NCBI RefSeq assembly: GCF_001767255.1
Contig: NZ_CP017639.1
Location: 2,136,719 to 2,200,718, forward strand
Origin: Corynebacterium sp. NML98-0116
GTDB taxonomy: Bacteria; Actinomycetota; Actinomycetes; Mycobacteriales; Mycobacteriaceae
Length of the DNA stretch: 64,000 bases
Direction: 5' to 3'
Shown here: one piece after another, positions 27,633 to 35,854 of the stretch
Numbering within the stretch: position 1 is the first letter of the stretch
Layout: each line of letters begins with the position of its first letter
Notes under the pieces: model-generated
Database searches by the model: none
The model's input: only the letters and a program-made list of their open reading frames with translations
What the model was told of the DNA's origin: nothing
Program-made: the position numbers and the translations under genes

Positions 27633-29057
27633 ATGGCAACAACATACGTGGTTCCAGACCACGGGCTTGGTGCTGTTCGCAACATCCCGGTGCACGAGGC
27701 GGAGCAAGAGCACATCATTCACCTGCTCGATTCTGCCGATACGGACGTTGCGGACCTCGCGGCGCTGCTTATCCCGCGCGCTGAGGGCGGCGGGTTCGAC
27801 ATTCACTTCCAGGACTCAGTGCTCGGCAGCATGAGCGCCTCGGACGCGCGCGAGTACGCGGAGCTGTCCTGGATCGTGGAAGCCTCGATGATCCCGCAGG
27901 TCACGGTGCGCGCCACCCGCCTCGCGGACGGCTCCCTGCAAACCGTCCTTCGCCTGCCACGCCCCGGCCTGTGCATCCCCACCAACCAGCCCCCGACCGA
28001 GCCCTGGGTGTTTCTCGACGACACCCGCACCTACGACGTCTCCTTCCTCCCGGACGCGCAGGAAGCCCAGGAAGTTTCGGTGCTGGACCGGAAGCATTAC
28101 CTGCTCACGCTGAGCGCCACTGAGGATGCCGCCGAAGATACTGTGCAGGTCGCGATTGGGGATCGGGCCGTCGGCACCCTGGTGGGGCCAGTGGCCACCG
28201 CGCTGCTGCCGACGCTGCAGTCCCTCAGCGAGCGTGGCCTGCTGGCGGTAGCTCACGGCTACCTCGCGCCGCTGGGTGGCAAGCCGTCGTTGAGCGTGAC
28301 CGTTGGCCCACTCGCCCCGGACGTGCTTCCGCCCCTCTCCCCGATTCCGCCGGTGCAGGTCCACCCGCGCCACCCGGATACCTCGGCAATGTCGGCGACC
28401 ACCGTGATCCCCGTGGTACGCCCAGAGGAGCTGGAAGACAGCGCCGACGCGGTGGCCAAGTCCGCCGCAGCGAAGGCTGATTCGGAGGAGTTCCCCGCCG
28501 TGGAGACCCCGGCGGACGAGAAGGCCCCGGAGGCGCAGCCGAAGAAGAACCAGCCGATCCACCCGATGCGCTGGGTAGCCGCTATCATCGGCGCGCTGCT
28601 GATCGCGCTGATCGGCTCGGTGGCGTTCAGCGAGCAGTGGAGCGGCTCGCCGGACACAGTTTCCACGTACATGACGGAGCCTGCGCACTCCCCGAGCAAG
28701 TCCGGCCAGAAACCGGAACCTTCGAAGCGGTCGACGGAACAGACCACTGAGGAGACCACGCCGCCTTCTTCGGAGCCCGCGTCTGCGCCGGCTTCGACGC
28801 CAGCCCCGGCGCAACAGGAACCGGCGTACCAGGTGCCAGCACAGCCGGCCCCGGTGTGGCAGGCTCCAGACCCTGCGCCCGTGCCCGCGCCGGCCCCTGC
28901 ACCAGCGCCTGTGCAGCAGCCCGCTCCCGTGCAGGAACAGCCCGCGCCGGCCCCTGCACCAGCGCCTGCCCCCGACTACCAGTACAATTTCGGCGGCCTG
29001 CAGATCCAGTCGGACACGCCGCTCGGCGGGCCATTACACCGCGTGCAGTGGCCATAG
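27633..29057 (+). CDS. Unknown membrane protein with two HIRAN-like cytoplasmic repeats and Pro-rich tail
   Basis: A 474-residue protein. ATG at 27633 was taken over an upstream in-frame Met because a leftover of 38 residues has no family-like character. The N-terminal 220 residues seem to hold two related domains, each with a beta strand, a G-x-(M/L) turn and an alpha helix (VLGSMSASDAREYAEL near 68; AVGTLVGPVATALLPTLQSL near 188). This resembles HIRAN-type domains, but I cannot confirm it. One membrane helix (about 314-332, MRWVAAIIGALLIALIGSVAF) is followed by a 140-residue Pro/Ala/Glu-rich outside tail. The function is unknown. Confidence 0.6.
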   Translation: MATTYVVPDHGLGAVRNIPVHEAEQEHIIHLLDSADTDVADLAALLIPRAEGGGFDIHFQDSVLGSMSASDAREYAELSWIVEASMIPQVTVRATRLADGSLQTVLRLPRPGLCIPTNQPPTEPWVFLDDTRTYDVSFLPDAQEAQEVSVLDRKHYLLTLSATEDAAEDTVQVAIGDRAVGTLVGPVATALLPTLQSLSERGLLAVAHGYLAPLGGKPSLSVTVGPLAPDVLPPLSPIPPVQVHPRHPDTSAMSATTVIPVVRPEELEDSADAVAKSAAAKADSEEFPAVETPADEKAPEAQPKKNQPIHPMRWVAAIIGALLIALIGSVAFSEQWSGSPDTVSTYMTEPAHSPSKSGQKPEPSKRSTEQTTEETTPPSSEPASAPASTPAPAQQEPAYQVPAQPAPVWQAPDPAPVPAPAPAPAPVQQPAPVQEQPAPAPAPAPAPDYQYNFGGLQIQSDTPLGGPLHRVQWP

Positions 29058-29071
29058 CTACTATCAGAGTG

Positions 29072-30064
29072 ATGACAACACCTGACCACGAGCTCTTTCC
29101 GTTCGTCGCGGTAAGCGCCCTTTCGACAAGCATCCACCCCTCTACGGGGCGTTTGCTCACCCTCGATGCGGTCACGTTCGACGAAAACGGCGAGGTCGGC
29201 GAGGACTTCCACGCCGTATTCAACCCGGTCAAAGACGCCGGCCCGCGCCACCTCCACAACCTGGAGAAGAGCGACTTCGCTCAGGCGCCACGGTTCGCGC
29301 GGCACCTCAAGACACTCAACAAGCTTATCGACGGCCGCACCCTCATCGTGCTCGACAGCCCCACGGAGTGGGGGTACCTCGTCTCCGAGTCGCGCCGCGC
29401 CATGAACGCCGCCGCCCGCGCCAACCGCCAACGCGCCCGCAAGCACAACCGGCGCCGCCAGCGCGTCGGCCACATCCCGCGCCCCGAAGCAATCGTGGAC
29501 ATCCTCGGCAGCGCACGCCGCCAAGGCCACATCCTCATCGACGAGCGACTCAACGCCGTGGCCAACCAAGTCGGTGTGCTCTCCGAACCGGCCACCGCCA
29601 CCGTCGAGCGCGCCAGCGTCCCCGAGGAGGAACTCTCCCGGGCGGCCACACTGAAGCTCGTCGCGGTGTACCTGCAGCTGCGCGAAAACGGCACGCTGAC
29701 CAGCATCGACCCGGAGGACCTCAAGGCGGACCGTTTCGGTCTGCAGCGCTCCGCACTGCGGGTGGACGCGCATAAGCGCGAAGGGGACGTCGATAATCCG
29801 GGCGTCTACACGGGCGCAGGCCTCAAGCCAGGCATGGAGATCTCCATCTCCGACGACGTCGCCGTCGACCCCGACGAGCTCATCCAGGCCGCGCTCGACG
29901 CCGGGCTGAACTACCAAGAAAAGCTCACACGCACCGCCTCCCTCGTCGTCTCCGACGCCCCATCCCGCGGCGCCGAACTGCGAGGCAAAGCGATGCACGC
30001 GCACCGCAAAGACATCCCGGTGCTCAGCGCGCAGGAGTTTCTCCAGGCCGTAGCGCACGACTAA
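29072..30064 (+). CDS. DnaQ-like exonuclease-fold protein with BRCT domain, catalytic motif lost
   Basis: A 330-residue protein located where corynebacteria encode a DNA polymerase III epsilon-like protein. The fold is recognisable from FPFVAVSALSTSIHPSTGRLLTLDAVTF at the N-terminus, but the DxE of motif Exo I is replaced by SAL/ST residues. A C-terminal BRCT-like domain (about 250-325; LTRTASLVVSDAPSRGAE) follows. Central positively charged residues (RANRQRARKHNRRRQR) may bind nucleic acid. It is therefore probably not a nuclease but a DNA-binding or scaffold protein. It precedes murT by nine bases. Confidence 0.7.
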   Translation: MTTPDHELFPFVAVSALSTSIHPSTGRLLTLDAVTFDENGEVGEDFHAVFNPVKDAGPRHLHNLEKSDFAQAPRFARHLKTLNKLIDGRTLIVLDSPTEWGYLVSESRRAMNAAARANRQRARKHNRRRQRVGHIPRPEAIVDILGSARRQGHILIDERLNAVANQVGVLSEPATATVERASVPEEELSRAATLKLVAVYLQLRENGTLTSIDPEDLKADRFGLQRSALRVDAHKREGDVDNPGVYTGAGLKPGMEISISDDVAVDPDELIQAALDAGLNYQEKLTRTASLVVSDAPSRGAELRGKAMHAHRKDIPVLSAQEFLQAVAHD

Positions 30065-30073
30065 CGTAGAGGC

Positions 30074-31333
30074 ATGCTCTCACAACTGCGTACCTCTGTT
30101 GCGCTGGCCGCCGCGCAGGCCGCCACGTTCGCGTCGCGCGCCACCGGCCGCGGCGCCGGCGGCATGATCGGCGGGCTCGTTGCCAACGCGATCGACCCGA
30201 ACATCATGGCAGGCCTGTCCAAGGGGCGCCCGGCCGTGCTGGTGACGGGCACGAACGGCAAGTCCACCACCACAAAGATGCTGGTGGCGGCGCTGCGCTC
30301 CACCAGGACCGTGGCCACCAACGACGGCGGCGACAACATGGACGCCGGCATCATCTCCGCGCTCATGGCGGGCAAGGACGCCTCCACGATCGCCCTCGAG
30401 GTCGACGAGCTGCACGTCCCCCACGTCGCCGACCGGCTGCAGCCGAAGGCGTTCGTACTACTCAACCTGTCGCGCGACCAGCTGGACCGCGTCGGCGAGA
30501 TCAACAAGATCGAGCGCGCCCTCCGCGGCGCCGTCAACGCCCACCCGGAGGCCACCGTCATCGCCAACTGCGACGACGTGCTCATGACCTCCGTCGCCTG
30601 GGACCACCCCAACGTCATCTGGGTTTCCGCGGGCGCCGGCTGGCTCGGCGACTCCGTCACCAACCCCCGCAGCGGCGGCCACGTCGTACGCACCGAGGGC
30701 GACTGGTACGCCGTCGAGCCCCTCCCCGACGGCTCTGAGTTTCGACGCCCCACCCCCACCTACGCCGTCACCGACGACGGCCTGCGCTGCCCGGATGGGG
30801 GCGTCGTCACGCTTGACCTGGCGCTGCCGGGGCGGGCCAACCGCGGCAACGCCGCACAGGCCGTAGCCTGCGCCGTCGACGTCTTCGGTGTACCACTCGC
30901 CTCCGCGCTCGCCGCCGTCGCCGACGTCCAAGACGTCGCAGGACGCTACTCCACCATCCACTTCGGCGACCACGAAGTCCGCCTCCTGCTGGCCAAGAAT
31001 CCGGCAGGCTGGCAAGAGGCCCTCTCCATGGTGGACCGCACCGCCGACGGCCTCGTCATCGCCGTCAACGGCCAAGTCGCCGACGGCGAAGACCTCTCCT
31101 GGCTCTGGGACGTCAAATTCGAGGACTTCCACGGCATTGCCGTCAAAGCCGCCGGCGAACGCGGCACCGACCTCGCAGTGCGCCTGCTCTACGCCGACAT
31201 CGAGCACGAACTGATCCACAACTGCGTCGACGCCATCCGCGCCTGCCCACCCGGCCGCGTCGAAGTGCTGGCCAACTACACCGCCTTCCGCGACCTCAAA
31301 AAGGACCTACACAAGGAGCTGGACCGTGACTAA
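30074..31333 (+). CDS. murT: Lipid II amidotransferase subunit MurT
   Basis: A 419-residue Mur-ligase-like protein with the P-loop VLVTGTNGKSTTTKMLV near residue 57. The central Mur-ligase domain is followed by the DUF1727 C-terminal domain. With GatD it amidates the D-Glu of lipid II to D-isoglutamine. Most MurT proteins carry a four-cysteine zinc ribbon in the middle. Here only a single Cys (RCPDGG) remains in the expected region, so the ribbon appears to be missing. Its stop overlaps the gatD start by eight bases, which fits co-translation. Confidence 0.9.
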   Translation: MLSQLRTSVALAAAQAATFASRATGRGAGGMIGGLVANAIDPNIMAGLSKGRPAVLVTGTNGKSTTTKMLVAALRSTRTVATNDGGDNMDAGIISALMAGKDASTIALEVDELHVPHVADRLQPKAFVLLNLSRDQLDRVGEINKIERALRGAVNAHPEATVIANCDDVLMTSVAWDHPNVIWVSAGAGWLGDSVTNPRSGGHVVRTEGDWYAVEPLPDGSEFRRPTPTYAVTDDGLRCPDGGVVTLDLALPGRANRGNAAQAVACAVDVFGVPLASALAAVADVQDVAGRYSTIHFGDHEVRLLLAKNPAGWQEALSMVDRTADGLVIAVNGQVADGEDLSWLWDVKFEDFHGIAVKAAGERGTDLAVRLLYADIEHELIHNCVDAIRACPPGRVEVLANYTAFRDLKKDLHKELDRD

Positions 31334-32036
31334 CACTTTGACCATCGGCCTGCTACTCCCCGACGTACTCGGCACCTACGGCGACGACGGCAACGCACTC
31401 GTCCTGCGCCAACGCGCCCGCATGCGCGGCATCGACGCCCACATCCGGCCCATCCCCCTCACCGAGGACATCCCCTCCGACTGCGACATCTACACCCTCG
31501 GCGGCGGCGAAGACTCCGCCCAAATCATTGCGGCCTCCCGCCTGCAAGCATCCCCCGGCCTGCAGCGCGCCATCGACGCCGGCCGCCCCGTCTTCGCCGT
31601 CTGTGCCGGCATGCAGGTCCTCGGCCACAGCTTCACCGCCCACGGCGAAGAAGTCGCCGGCATCGGCGTCCTCGACGTCCGCACCTCCCCCATGTCGGAG
31701 CGCGCCATCGGGGAAGTCCAATCCCACCCACTTCTCGACGGCCTCTCCGCCCCCCTCACCGGATTCGAAAACCACATGGGCGGCACCACCCTCGGCCCCG
31801 ACGCCTCCCCACTCGGCCAGGTGAAACGTGGCGTGGGCAACAACGGTTCTCGGGCTGGCGTTGAGGGCGTTGTGCAGGGCAGCGTCATCGCCACCTACAT
31901 GCACGGCCCTGCCCTGGCCCGCAACCCCGAACTTGCCGACCTCCTCCTCGCCCGCGCCCTCGGCATCGACGCCCAGGAACTCACCCCACTCGCGTTGCCC
32001 GAGGTGGACCAGCTGCGCAAGGAGCGCCTCAGGTAG
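31326..32036 (+). CDS. gatD: Lipid II glutaminamidase subunit GatD
   Basis: A 236-residue class I glutamine amidotransferase. The nucleophile is Cys93 in FAVCAGMQVLG, and the conserved His is in ATYMHGPALARN. It releases ammonia from glutamine and passes it to MurT, completing lipid II amidation. GTG start, overlapping murT. It ends just before repeat cluster C and the tet(W) insert. Confidence 0.93.
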   Translation: MTNTLTIGLLLPDVLGTYGDDGNALVLRQRARMRGIDAHIRPIPLTEDIPSDCDIYTLGGGEDSAQIIAASRLQASPGLQRAIDAGRPVFAVCAGMQVLGHSFTAHGEEVAGIGVLDVRTSPMSERAIGEVQSHPLLDGLSAPLTGFENHMGGTTLGPDASPLGQVKRGVGNNGSRAGVEGVVQGSVIATYMHGPALARNPELADLLLARALGIDAQELTPLALPEVDQLRKERLR

Positions 32037-32060
32037 GTTGCCGCTAGCGCTCTAGGAGCC

Positions 32061-32139
32061 AGTGCCAAAGGACGCAATTCGTTCCGAGGAACTCGGGAAA
32101 AGCCCAGGTCGCAAATAAGCGGTTGCGTCCTTTGGCACT
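32061..32139. repeat. IR2 palindromic element, copy C
   Basis: Perfect 17-bp arms AGTGCCAAAGGACGCAA and TTGCGTCCTTTGGCACT (32061-32077 and 32123-32139) with a loop that includes AGCCCAGGTCGC. It is followed within 20 bp by the IR1 copy broken by the tet(W) insert. Confidence 0.88.
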
Positions 32140-32154
32140 CGGCCCGGTTGGGGT

Positions 32155-32220
32155 GACACCAAATTCCCTCATTGGATTTTCGCGACCTGGGGAAACGCCT
32201 CAGCGCCTGCCACCTAGGGT
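32155..32220. repeat. IR1 palindromic element, copy C, left part (split by tet(W) insert)
   Basis: It starts GACACCAAATTCCC and holds the inverted core CGACCTGGGGAAACG (32182-32196), but no right arm follows. The right arm (GGGAATTTGGTG) stands at 35147-35158, on the other side of the insert. Joined without the insert, the element is 84 bp, the family size. Confidence 0.8.
32205..32220. repeat. Left 16-bp direct repeat of the tet(W) insert
   Basis: GCCTGCCACCTAGGGT, identical to 35125-35140. It lies inside IR1 copy C and marks the left boundary of the inserted DNA, 53 bp before the tet(W) stop codon. Confidence 0.85.
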
Positions 32221-32273
32221 TATCAATGATATTTCGCAATAGCCAGCAATGAACGCTTGCATTGCGCAAGACG

Positions 32274-34193
32274 TTACATTATCTTCTGAAACATATAGCG
32301 CACCTTGTCCAGGCGGCTGTTTGGACGGCGGGGCTGGATGACTGGCTTGCCGACAGCGGCCTGATACCCTTTCAGTTCTGTAAGGCATACGCTCTGCCCG
32401 TTGGTGTAAAAGGCCAGATCAGTACGGTATGCCTGTATACAGCGGGCGGAAATCTCGCCAGTAAAGACAACTTCATCCTTTTTTACCTGGACCGTTTCGA
32501 TGGTGGCACAGTATTTCGGTGCATCATGATAAGCCCTGGAAAGATATTCCCGGGGCGCATAGAGGGTGAAGGAGAGATAAGGTTCCAGCAGTTGCGTCCC
32601 TGATTCCTTCAATGCCTGTTCCAATACAATCGGGGCCAATGAGCGGAAGTCCGCCGGCGTGCTGACCGGACTGTAATAAAGCCCGTATTCAAAGCAAATC
32701 TTACAGTCCGTTACGTTCCAGCCGAACAAGCCCTGCTCCAGCCCGTAACGGATACCATCCCTGACAGCGTTTTGAAAACTCTGGTTCAAGTATCCCAGCG
32801 AAACCCGGCTCTCGTATTGTACACCGGAGCCAAGCGGGAGTGGTGTAACAGACAGTCCGATGGATGCCCAAAACGGGTTGGGCGGCACCTCGATATGGAT
32901 GGTGTGGCTGGCTGCTTTGAGCGGCCGCTCCATATAAATGACGGTGGGTTCCTTTACCACTGTTTCAAGCTTGTATTTTTCCGACAGCAAAGCGGAAACA
33001 ACCTCCAACTGCACCCGGCCCAAAAAAGAAAGAATGATCTCATGGGTGATGGAATCCACCTCGCAGCGCAAAAGCGGGTCAGTATCCGCAAGTTGCGTAA
33101 GAGCGTCCAGCAGCCGTTCTCTTTGCGCTGCCGTTTTCGGCGCAATCGACGTCCGCAGCATGGGGAGGGGGTCCTCACGCCACCTTTTACGAGGGAGCCG
33201 GGTTGGGTCCCCTAATACATCGTTTAACCTCACGCTGTCGCTGGGAAGGATAACAATTTCACCCGGATAAGCGGTGTCTGTCCGAACAATTTCCCCTTTG
33301 GATGGAATACGCATCTCTGTGATTTTCAGCTTTTCTCTCCCGGCCAGGGCCACCGTATCCCGCAGGCGCAGCGTTCCGCTGTATAGCCGTAGATAGACAC
33401 GCCGCTGGCCGCAATCTGTATACTCCACCTTGAAAACGCTGCCGCATAGGGCGGCGCTCCCCTGTTCCCCAATCGGTTGGAACAGCCCTGTCACCGCATC
33501 CATCAACGGTTGAATGCCAAGGCCCTTTTTGGCGCTGCCATAATAGACCGGGAACAGGGAGGCGTCTTGAACCCGCCGCTGTTCCTCCCGCACAAGTTTT
33601 TCCCGGCTGATTGGTTCTCCTGCGATATACTTTTCCAATAATTTATCGTTATTTTCGATGACCGCATCCCATGCTTCTATGTCGGTATTTTCCTCCAGGA
33701 CTATTTCCGGGGACAGCGACACCGTCTGCTTGATGATAATATCGGCGGAGAGCTTATCCCGAACAGACTGAACCACGCTCTGCAAATCAACGCCAGCCTG
33801 GTCGATCTTGTTGATAAAGATAACGGTGGGAATGTTCATTTTCCGCAGGGCATGGAACAGAATACGGGTCTGGGCCTGCACGCCATCTTTAGCGGAGATC
33901 ACCAAGATGGCCCCATCTAAAACAGCCAAAGAGCGGTACACCTCCGCCAAAAAATCCATGTGGCCGGGCGTATCCACAATGTTGACTTTACATCTGTGCC
34001 ACTGGAAGGAAGTGACTGCCGCTTGAATGGTAATCCCACGCTGCCGCTCCAAAAACATGGTGTCCGTCCTCGTTGTCCCTTTTTCGACGCTCCCCGGTTC
34101 TGAAATGGCTCCGCTGGCATATAGCAGGCTCTCCGTCAAGGTCGTCTTTCCAGCGTCTACATGGGCAAGAATTCCAATATTGATTATTTTCAT
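32274..34193 (-). CDS. tet(W): Tetracycline resistance ribosomal protection protein Tet(W)
   Basis: A 639-residue translational GTPase that removes tetracycline from the ribosome. GTPase motifs: [12 protein letters not shown] (G1), RGITIQ (G2), DTPGHMDF (G3), NKIDQ (G4). The EF-G-like domains II-V follow, and the C-terminal helix reaches [10 protein letters not shown]. Length and sequence fit Tet(W) rather than Tet(M) or Tet(O). The ribosome site GGGAGG precedes ATG. Base composition is much lower in GC than the flanks, so it came from a low-GC donor; tet(W) is common in gut anaerobes. It should give resistance if expressed. Confidence 0.95.
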   Translation of the reverse strand: MKIINIGILAHVDAGKTTLTESLLYASGAISEPGSVEKGTTRTDTMFLERQRGITIQAAVTSFQWHRCKVNIVDTPGHMDFLAEVYRSLAVLDGAILVISAKDGVQAQTRILFHALRKMNIPTVIFINKIDQAGVDLQSVVQSVRDKLSADIIIKQTVSLSPEIVLEENTDIEAWDAVIENNDKLLEKYIAGEPISREKLVREEQRRVQDASLFPVYYGSAKKGLGIQPLMDAVTGLFQPIGEQGSAALCGSVFKVEYTDCGQRRVYLRLYSGTLRLRDTVALAGREKLKITEMRIPSKGEIVRTDTAYPGEIVILPSDSVRLNDVLGDPTRLPRKRWREDPLPMLRTSIAPKTAAQRERLLDALTQLADTDPLLRCEVDSITHEIILSFLGRVQLEVVSALLSEKYKLETVVKEPTVIYMERPLKAASHTIHIEVPPNPFWASIGLSVTPLPLGSGVQYESRVSLGYLNQSFQNAVRDGIRYGLEQGLFGWNVTDCKICFEYGLYYSPVSTPADFRSLAPIVLEQALKESGTQLLEPYLSFTLYAPREYLSRAYHDAPKYCATIETVQVKKDEVVFTGEISARCIQAYRTDLAFYTNGQSVCLTELKGYQAAVGKPVIQPRRPNSRLDKVRYMFQKIM

Positions 34194-34223
34194 GTGATTG
34201 TCCTCCCTTTACTGCCCCGAAGG

Positions 34224-34266
34224 GCATAAAAATCCCCAGCAGTAAAATACTTTTACCACTGGGGAT
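34224..34266 (-). terminator. tet(W) leader attenuator hairpin
   Basis: The stem ATCCCCAG (34232-34239) pairs with CTGGGGAT (34259-34266), extended inward by AGTAAAA/TTTTAC, and a run of U (ATTTTTAT) follows in the leftward direction before tet(W). It overlaps the end of the leader peptide gene, so ribosome position on the leader should decide whether the hairpin forms, as known for tet(M)-type genes. Confidence 0.8.
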
Positions 34267-34297
34267 GATAATTTGCGGACATACACATATACAGCAT
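34253..34297 (-). CDS. tet(W) leader peptide
   Basis: A 14-residue leader, MLYMCMSANYHPQW, ends inside the attenuator stem, 60 bases upstream of tet(W). It resembles leader peptides of the tet(M)/tet(O)/tet(W) group. Tetracycline-slowed ribosomes on this frame would favour read-through. Confidence 0.8.
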   Translation of the reverse strand: MLYMCMSANYHPQW

Positions 34298-34809
34298 ACA
34301 CCTGTTTGTGAGTGCTGTTTTTGGGGATATGTCAAAATTGATAAGGCAAAAGTATTCTTAAATTGGGTACAAAAAACTAAGCCCCTACAAAAGGGACTAT
34401 CATAATCCTTTGTTCCCACTATTTGATTATAGTTTTATTTAAGAATACCTTGCCGCATATTTTTTACTCCTTTTCGGGAATTGAATTATTATATCACATC
34501 AGTTTTAGGAAAACAAGTATCTAAAAGAAATTTTTCTTCCCCTTATATGTAACAATCATACCGGCTTCCTAACGTTCAGAATGGTTTCTACTGTCTGCTG
34601 CGGTGTTTGGTTGGAATTGTCCAGCCAAAAGCCGATCCGTGGTGTTGTCTGCATTTTACTAAATACAAATTCAATGTATACAGAAAGAAATATATAAGGA
34701 GTGGGAGGGATTCCGCCGTAGTCGGCATTGTAGGAAAATCCAAAAGTTTAGATTTTCTCAAAATGCTTATCTTTTGGTCTTTGGTTCGGAATAGTGTAGT
34801 GCTGGCGGT
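34298..34809. other. AT-rich non-coding part of the tet(W) insert
   Basis: About 510 bp of AT-rich sequence upstream of the tet(W) leader. It probably contains the promoter (TATTAT- and TATAAT-like boxes around 34480-34500 on the minus strand) and short open frames without ribosome sites. Nothing coding can be supported. Confidence 0.5.
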
Positions 34810-35088
34810 CTATCTATTGTTTTCGGTTGCTTGCTTCTTTACCGTACATGAGCATTCAGTGTTGGGGATAAACACGACTGCCGCAGCATCCGGCATGACC
34901 AACTCACTATCGGAAAGCGTGGCACCGGGTGCAAGGGTGACAGTCGGCAACGCCAGCACATCGCGTGCAGAAAGCATGCTTGCACGCCGACGTTTACGAG
35001 TCCTGCCGGGGTCGGGGTTGGTGTTGTAATCGGCCCAATCCTTCTCTGGTGGCTTGGGGATCAGCGGGGGAATATCGTGTGGGGACAT
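34810..35088 (-). pseudogene. Truncated unknown gene at the right end of the tet(W) insert
   Basis: A leftward frame starts at ATG 35088 after a full AAGGAGGTCC ribosome site and encodes a basic, Pro-rich N-terminus (MSPHDIPPLIPKPPEKDW). GC-rich coding goes on to about 34870, then passes into AT-rich DNA where the frame reads a foreign tail (CTVKKQATENNR) and stops after 92 residues. The strong start and composition change suggest the 5' fragment of an actinobacterial gene cut by the tet(W) segment. I do not recognise the family. Confidence 0.5.
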
Positions 35089-35124
35089 GGGTGCGGACCT
35101 CCTTCGGGTTCTGGCCCACAACCA

Positions 35125-35140
35125 GCCTGCCACCTAGGGT
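35125..35140. repeat. Right 16-bp direct repeat of the tet(W) insert
   Basis: GCCTGCCACCTAGGGT, identical to 32205-32220. It is followed at 35141 by the right part of IR1 copy C. Confidence 0.85.
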
Positions 35141-35158
35141 CAGTGAGGGAATTTGGTG
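35141..35158. repeat. IR1 copy C, right arm (split by tet(W) insert)
   Basis: It carries GAGGGAATTTGGTG, the partner of GACACCAAATTCCCTC at 32155-32170. It lies 12 bp before the recR stop. Confidence 0.78.
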
Positions 35159-35169
35159 CACAGCACCTC

Positions 35170-35796
35170 CTACAACGTGAGCCGCCCGGAGAGCGCGCGG
35201 GAGAGGGTGAGTTCGTCGACGAACTCGAGGTCGCCGCCGAGCGGCATGCCGGAGGCCAGGCGGGAAACGGTCAGATCTGGGAAGTCCTTGAGCAGGCGGG
35301 CCAGGTAGGAGGCGGTGGCTTCGCCTTCGGTGTCGGGGTCGGTGGCGAGGATGACTTCGGTGATTTGGGGGGCGTCGTCGCCGTCGAGGTCGGGAAGGAC
35401 GCCGCCGATGCGCTTCAGCAGGGGCGTGACGGCGAGGTCCTTGGGGCCCACGTTCGCGAGTGGGTCCAGTGCCCCGCCGAGCACGTGGTAGCGGCCGTTG
35501 AACTCGCCGGTTCGCTCAATGACCTGGATGTCTTTGGCGTCTTCGACGACGCAGATGAGGTCTTTTTTGCGGCCGGAGTCGGCGCAGATGCGGCAGACCG
35601 CTTCGCGGGAGACGTTGTTGCAGATGCGACAGAACGTCACGCCGTCGCGGACGCCGGCGAGGGCGGCGCGGAGCCGGTCGATATCTTCGGGCTCGGTTTG
35701 GAGAAGGTGGAAGGCGATCCGTTGCGCAGACTTGGGTCCGACGCCGGGGAGGCGCGAGAGCTCGTCGATAAGGTCTTGGAGCGGTCCTTCGAACAT
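35170..35796 (-). CDS. recR: Recombination mediator RecR
   Basis: A 208-residue protein of RecFOR repair. Order: helix-hairpin-helix ([19 protein letters not shown], about 14-32), zinc finger with four cysteines (CRICNN...CRIC, about 57-71), Toprim domain ([16 protein letters not shown] and [12 protein letters not shown]) and a C-terminal Walker B-like tail. RecR clamps DNA with RecO/RecF and helps load RecA on gaps. It is downstream of ybaB, as in many bacteria. Confidence 0.96.
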   Translation of the reverse strand: MFEGPLQDLIDELSRLPGVGPKSAQRIAFHLLQTEPEDIDRLRAALAGVRDGVTFCRICNNVSREAVCRICADSGRKKDLICVVEDAKDIQVIERTGEFNGRYHVLGGALDPLANVGPKDLAVTPLLKRIGGVLPDLDGDDAPQITEVILATDPDTEGEATASYLARLLKDFPDLTVSRLASGMPLGGDLEFVDELTLSRALSGRLTL

Positions 35797-35811
35797 GGGG
35801 GTCCTTTACAA

Positions 35812-35841
35812 CACAAAACGCCTGGCGAAGTGCCAGGCGTT
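35812..35841 (-). terminator. Hairpin between ybaB and recR
   Basis: The stem AACGCCTGGC pairs with GCCAGGCGTT around a five-base loop. Leftward it is followed by TTTTGTGTTGT, so it looks like an intrinsic terminator or attenuator between the two genes. Confidence 0.7.
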
Positions 35842-35854
35842 CAAGCGGGTGGGT

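Larger units (their letters stand above)
32221..35140. mobile_element. Inserted tet(W)-carrying segment
   Basis: A 2920-bp segment between two identical 16-bp direct repeats; the coordinates include one repeat copy. GC content drops and codon use changes in tet(W) and the 500 bp upstream of it. It contains tet(W) with leader and attenuator, an AT-rich stretch and a truncated GC-rich frame. No integrase, transposase or relaxase is seen, and no inverted repeats are found at the ends. It is likely a passenger fragment moved by an outside recombinase, or a decayed element. The 16-bp repeats are longer than normal transposon target duplications. Confidence 0.75.

Noticed and set aside
34607..35029. 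140-codon open frame on the + strand in the tet(W) insert
   Set aside because: No ribosome site and mixed composition across the join; the opposite strand has the well-started frame.
32221..35140. tet(W) segment as a complete transposon
   Set aside because: No transposase, integrase or terminal inverted repeats; only 16-bp direct repeats. It is recorded as an inserted segment of unknown mechanism.
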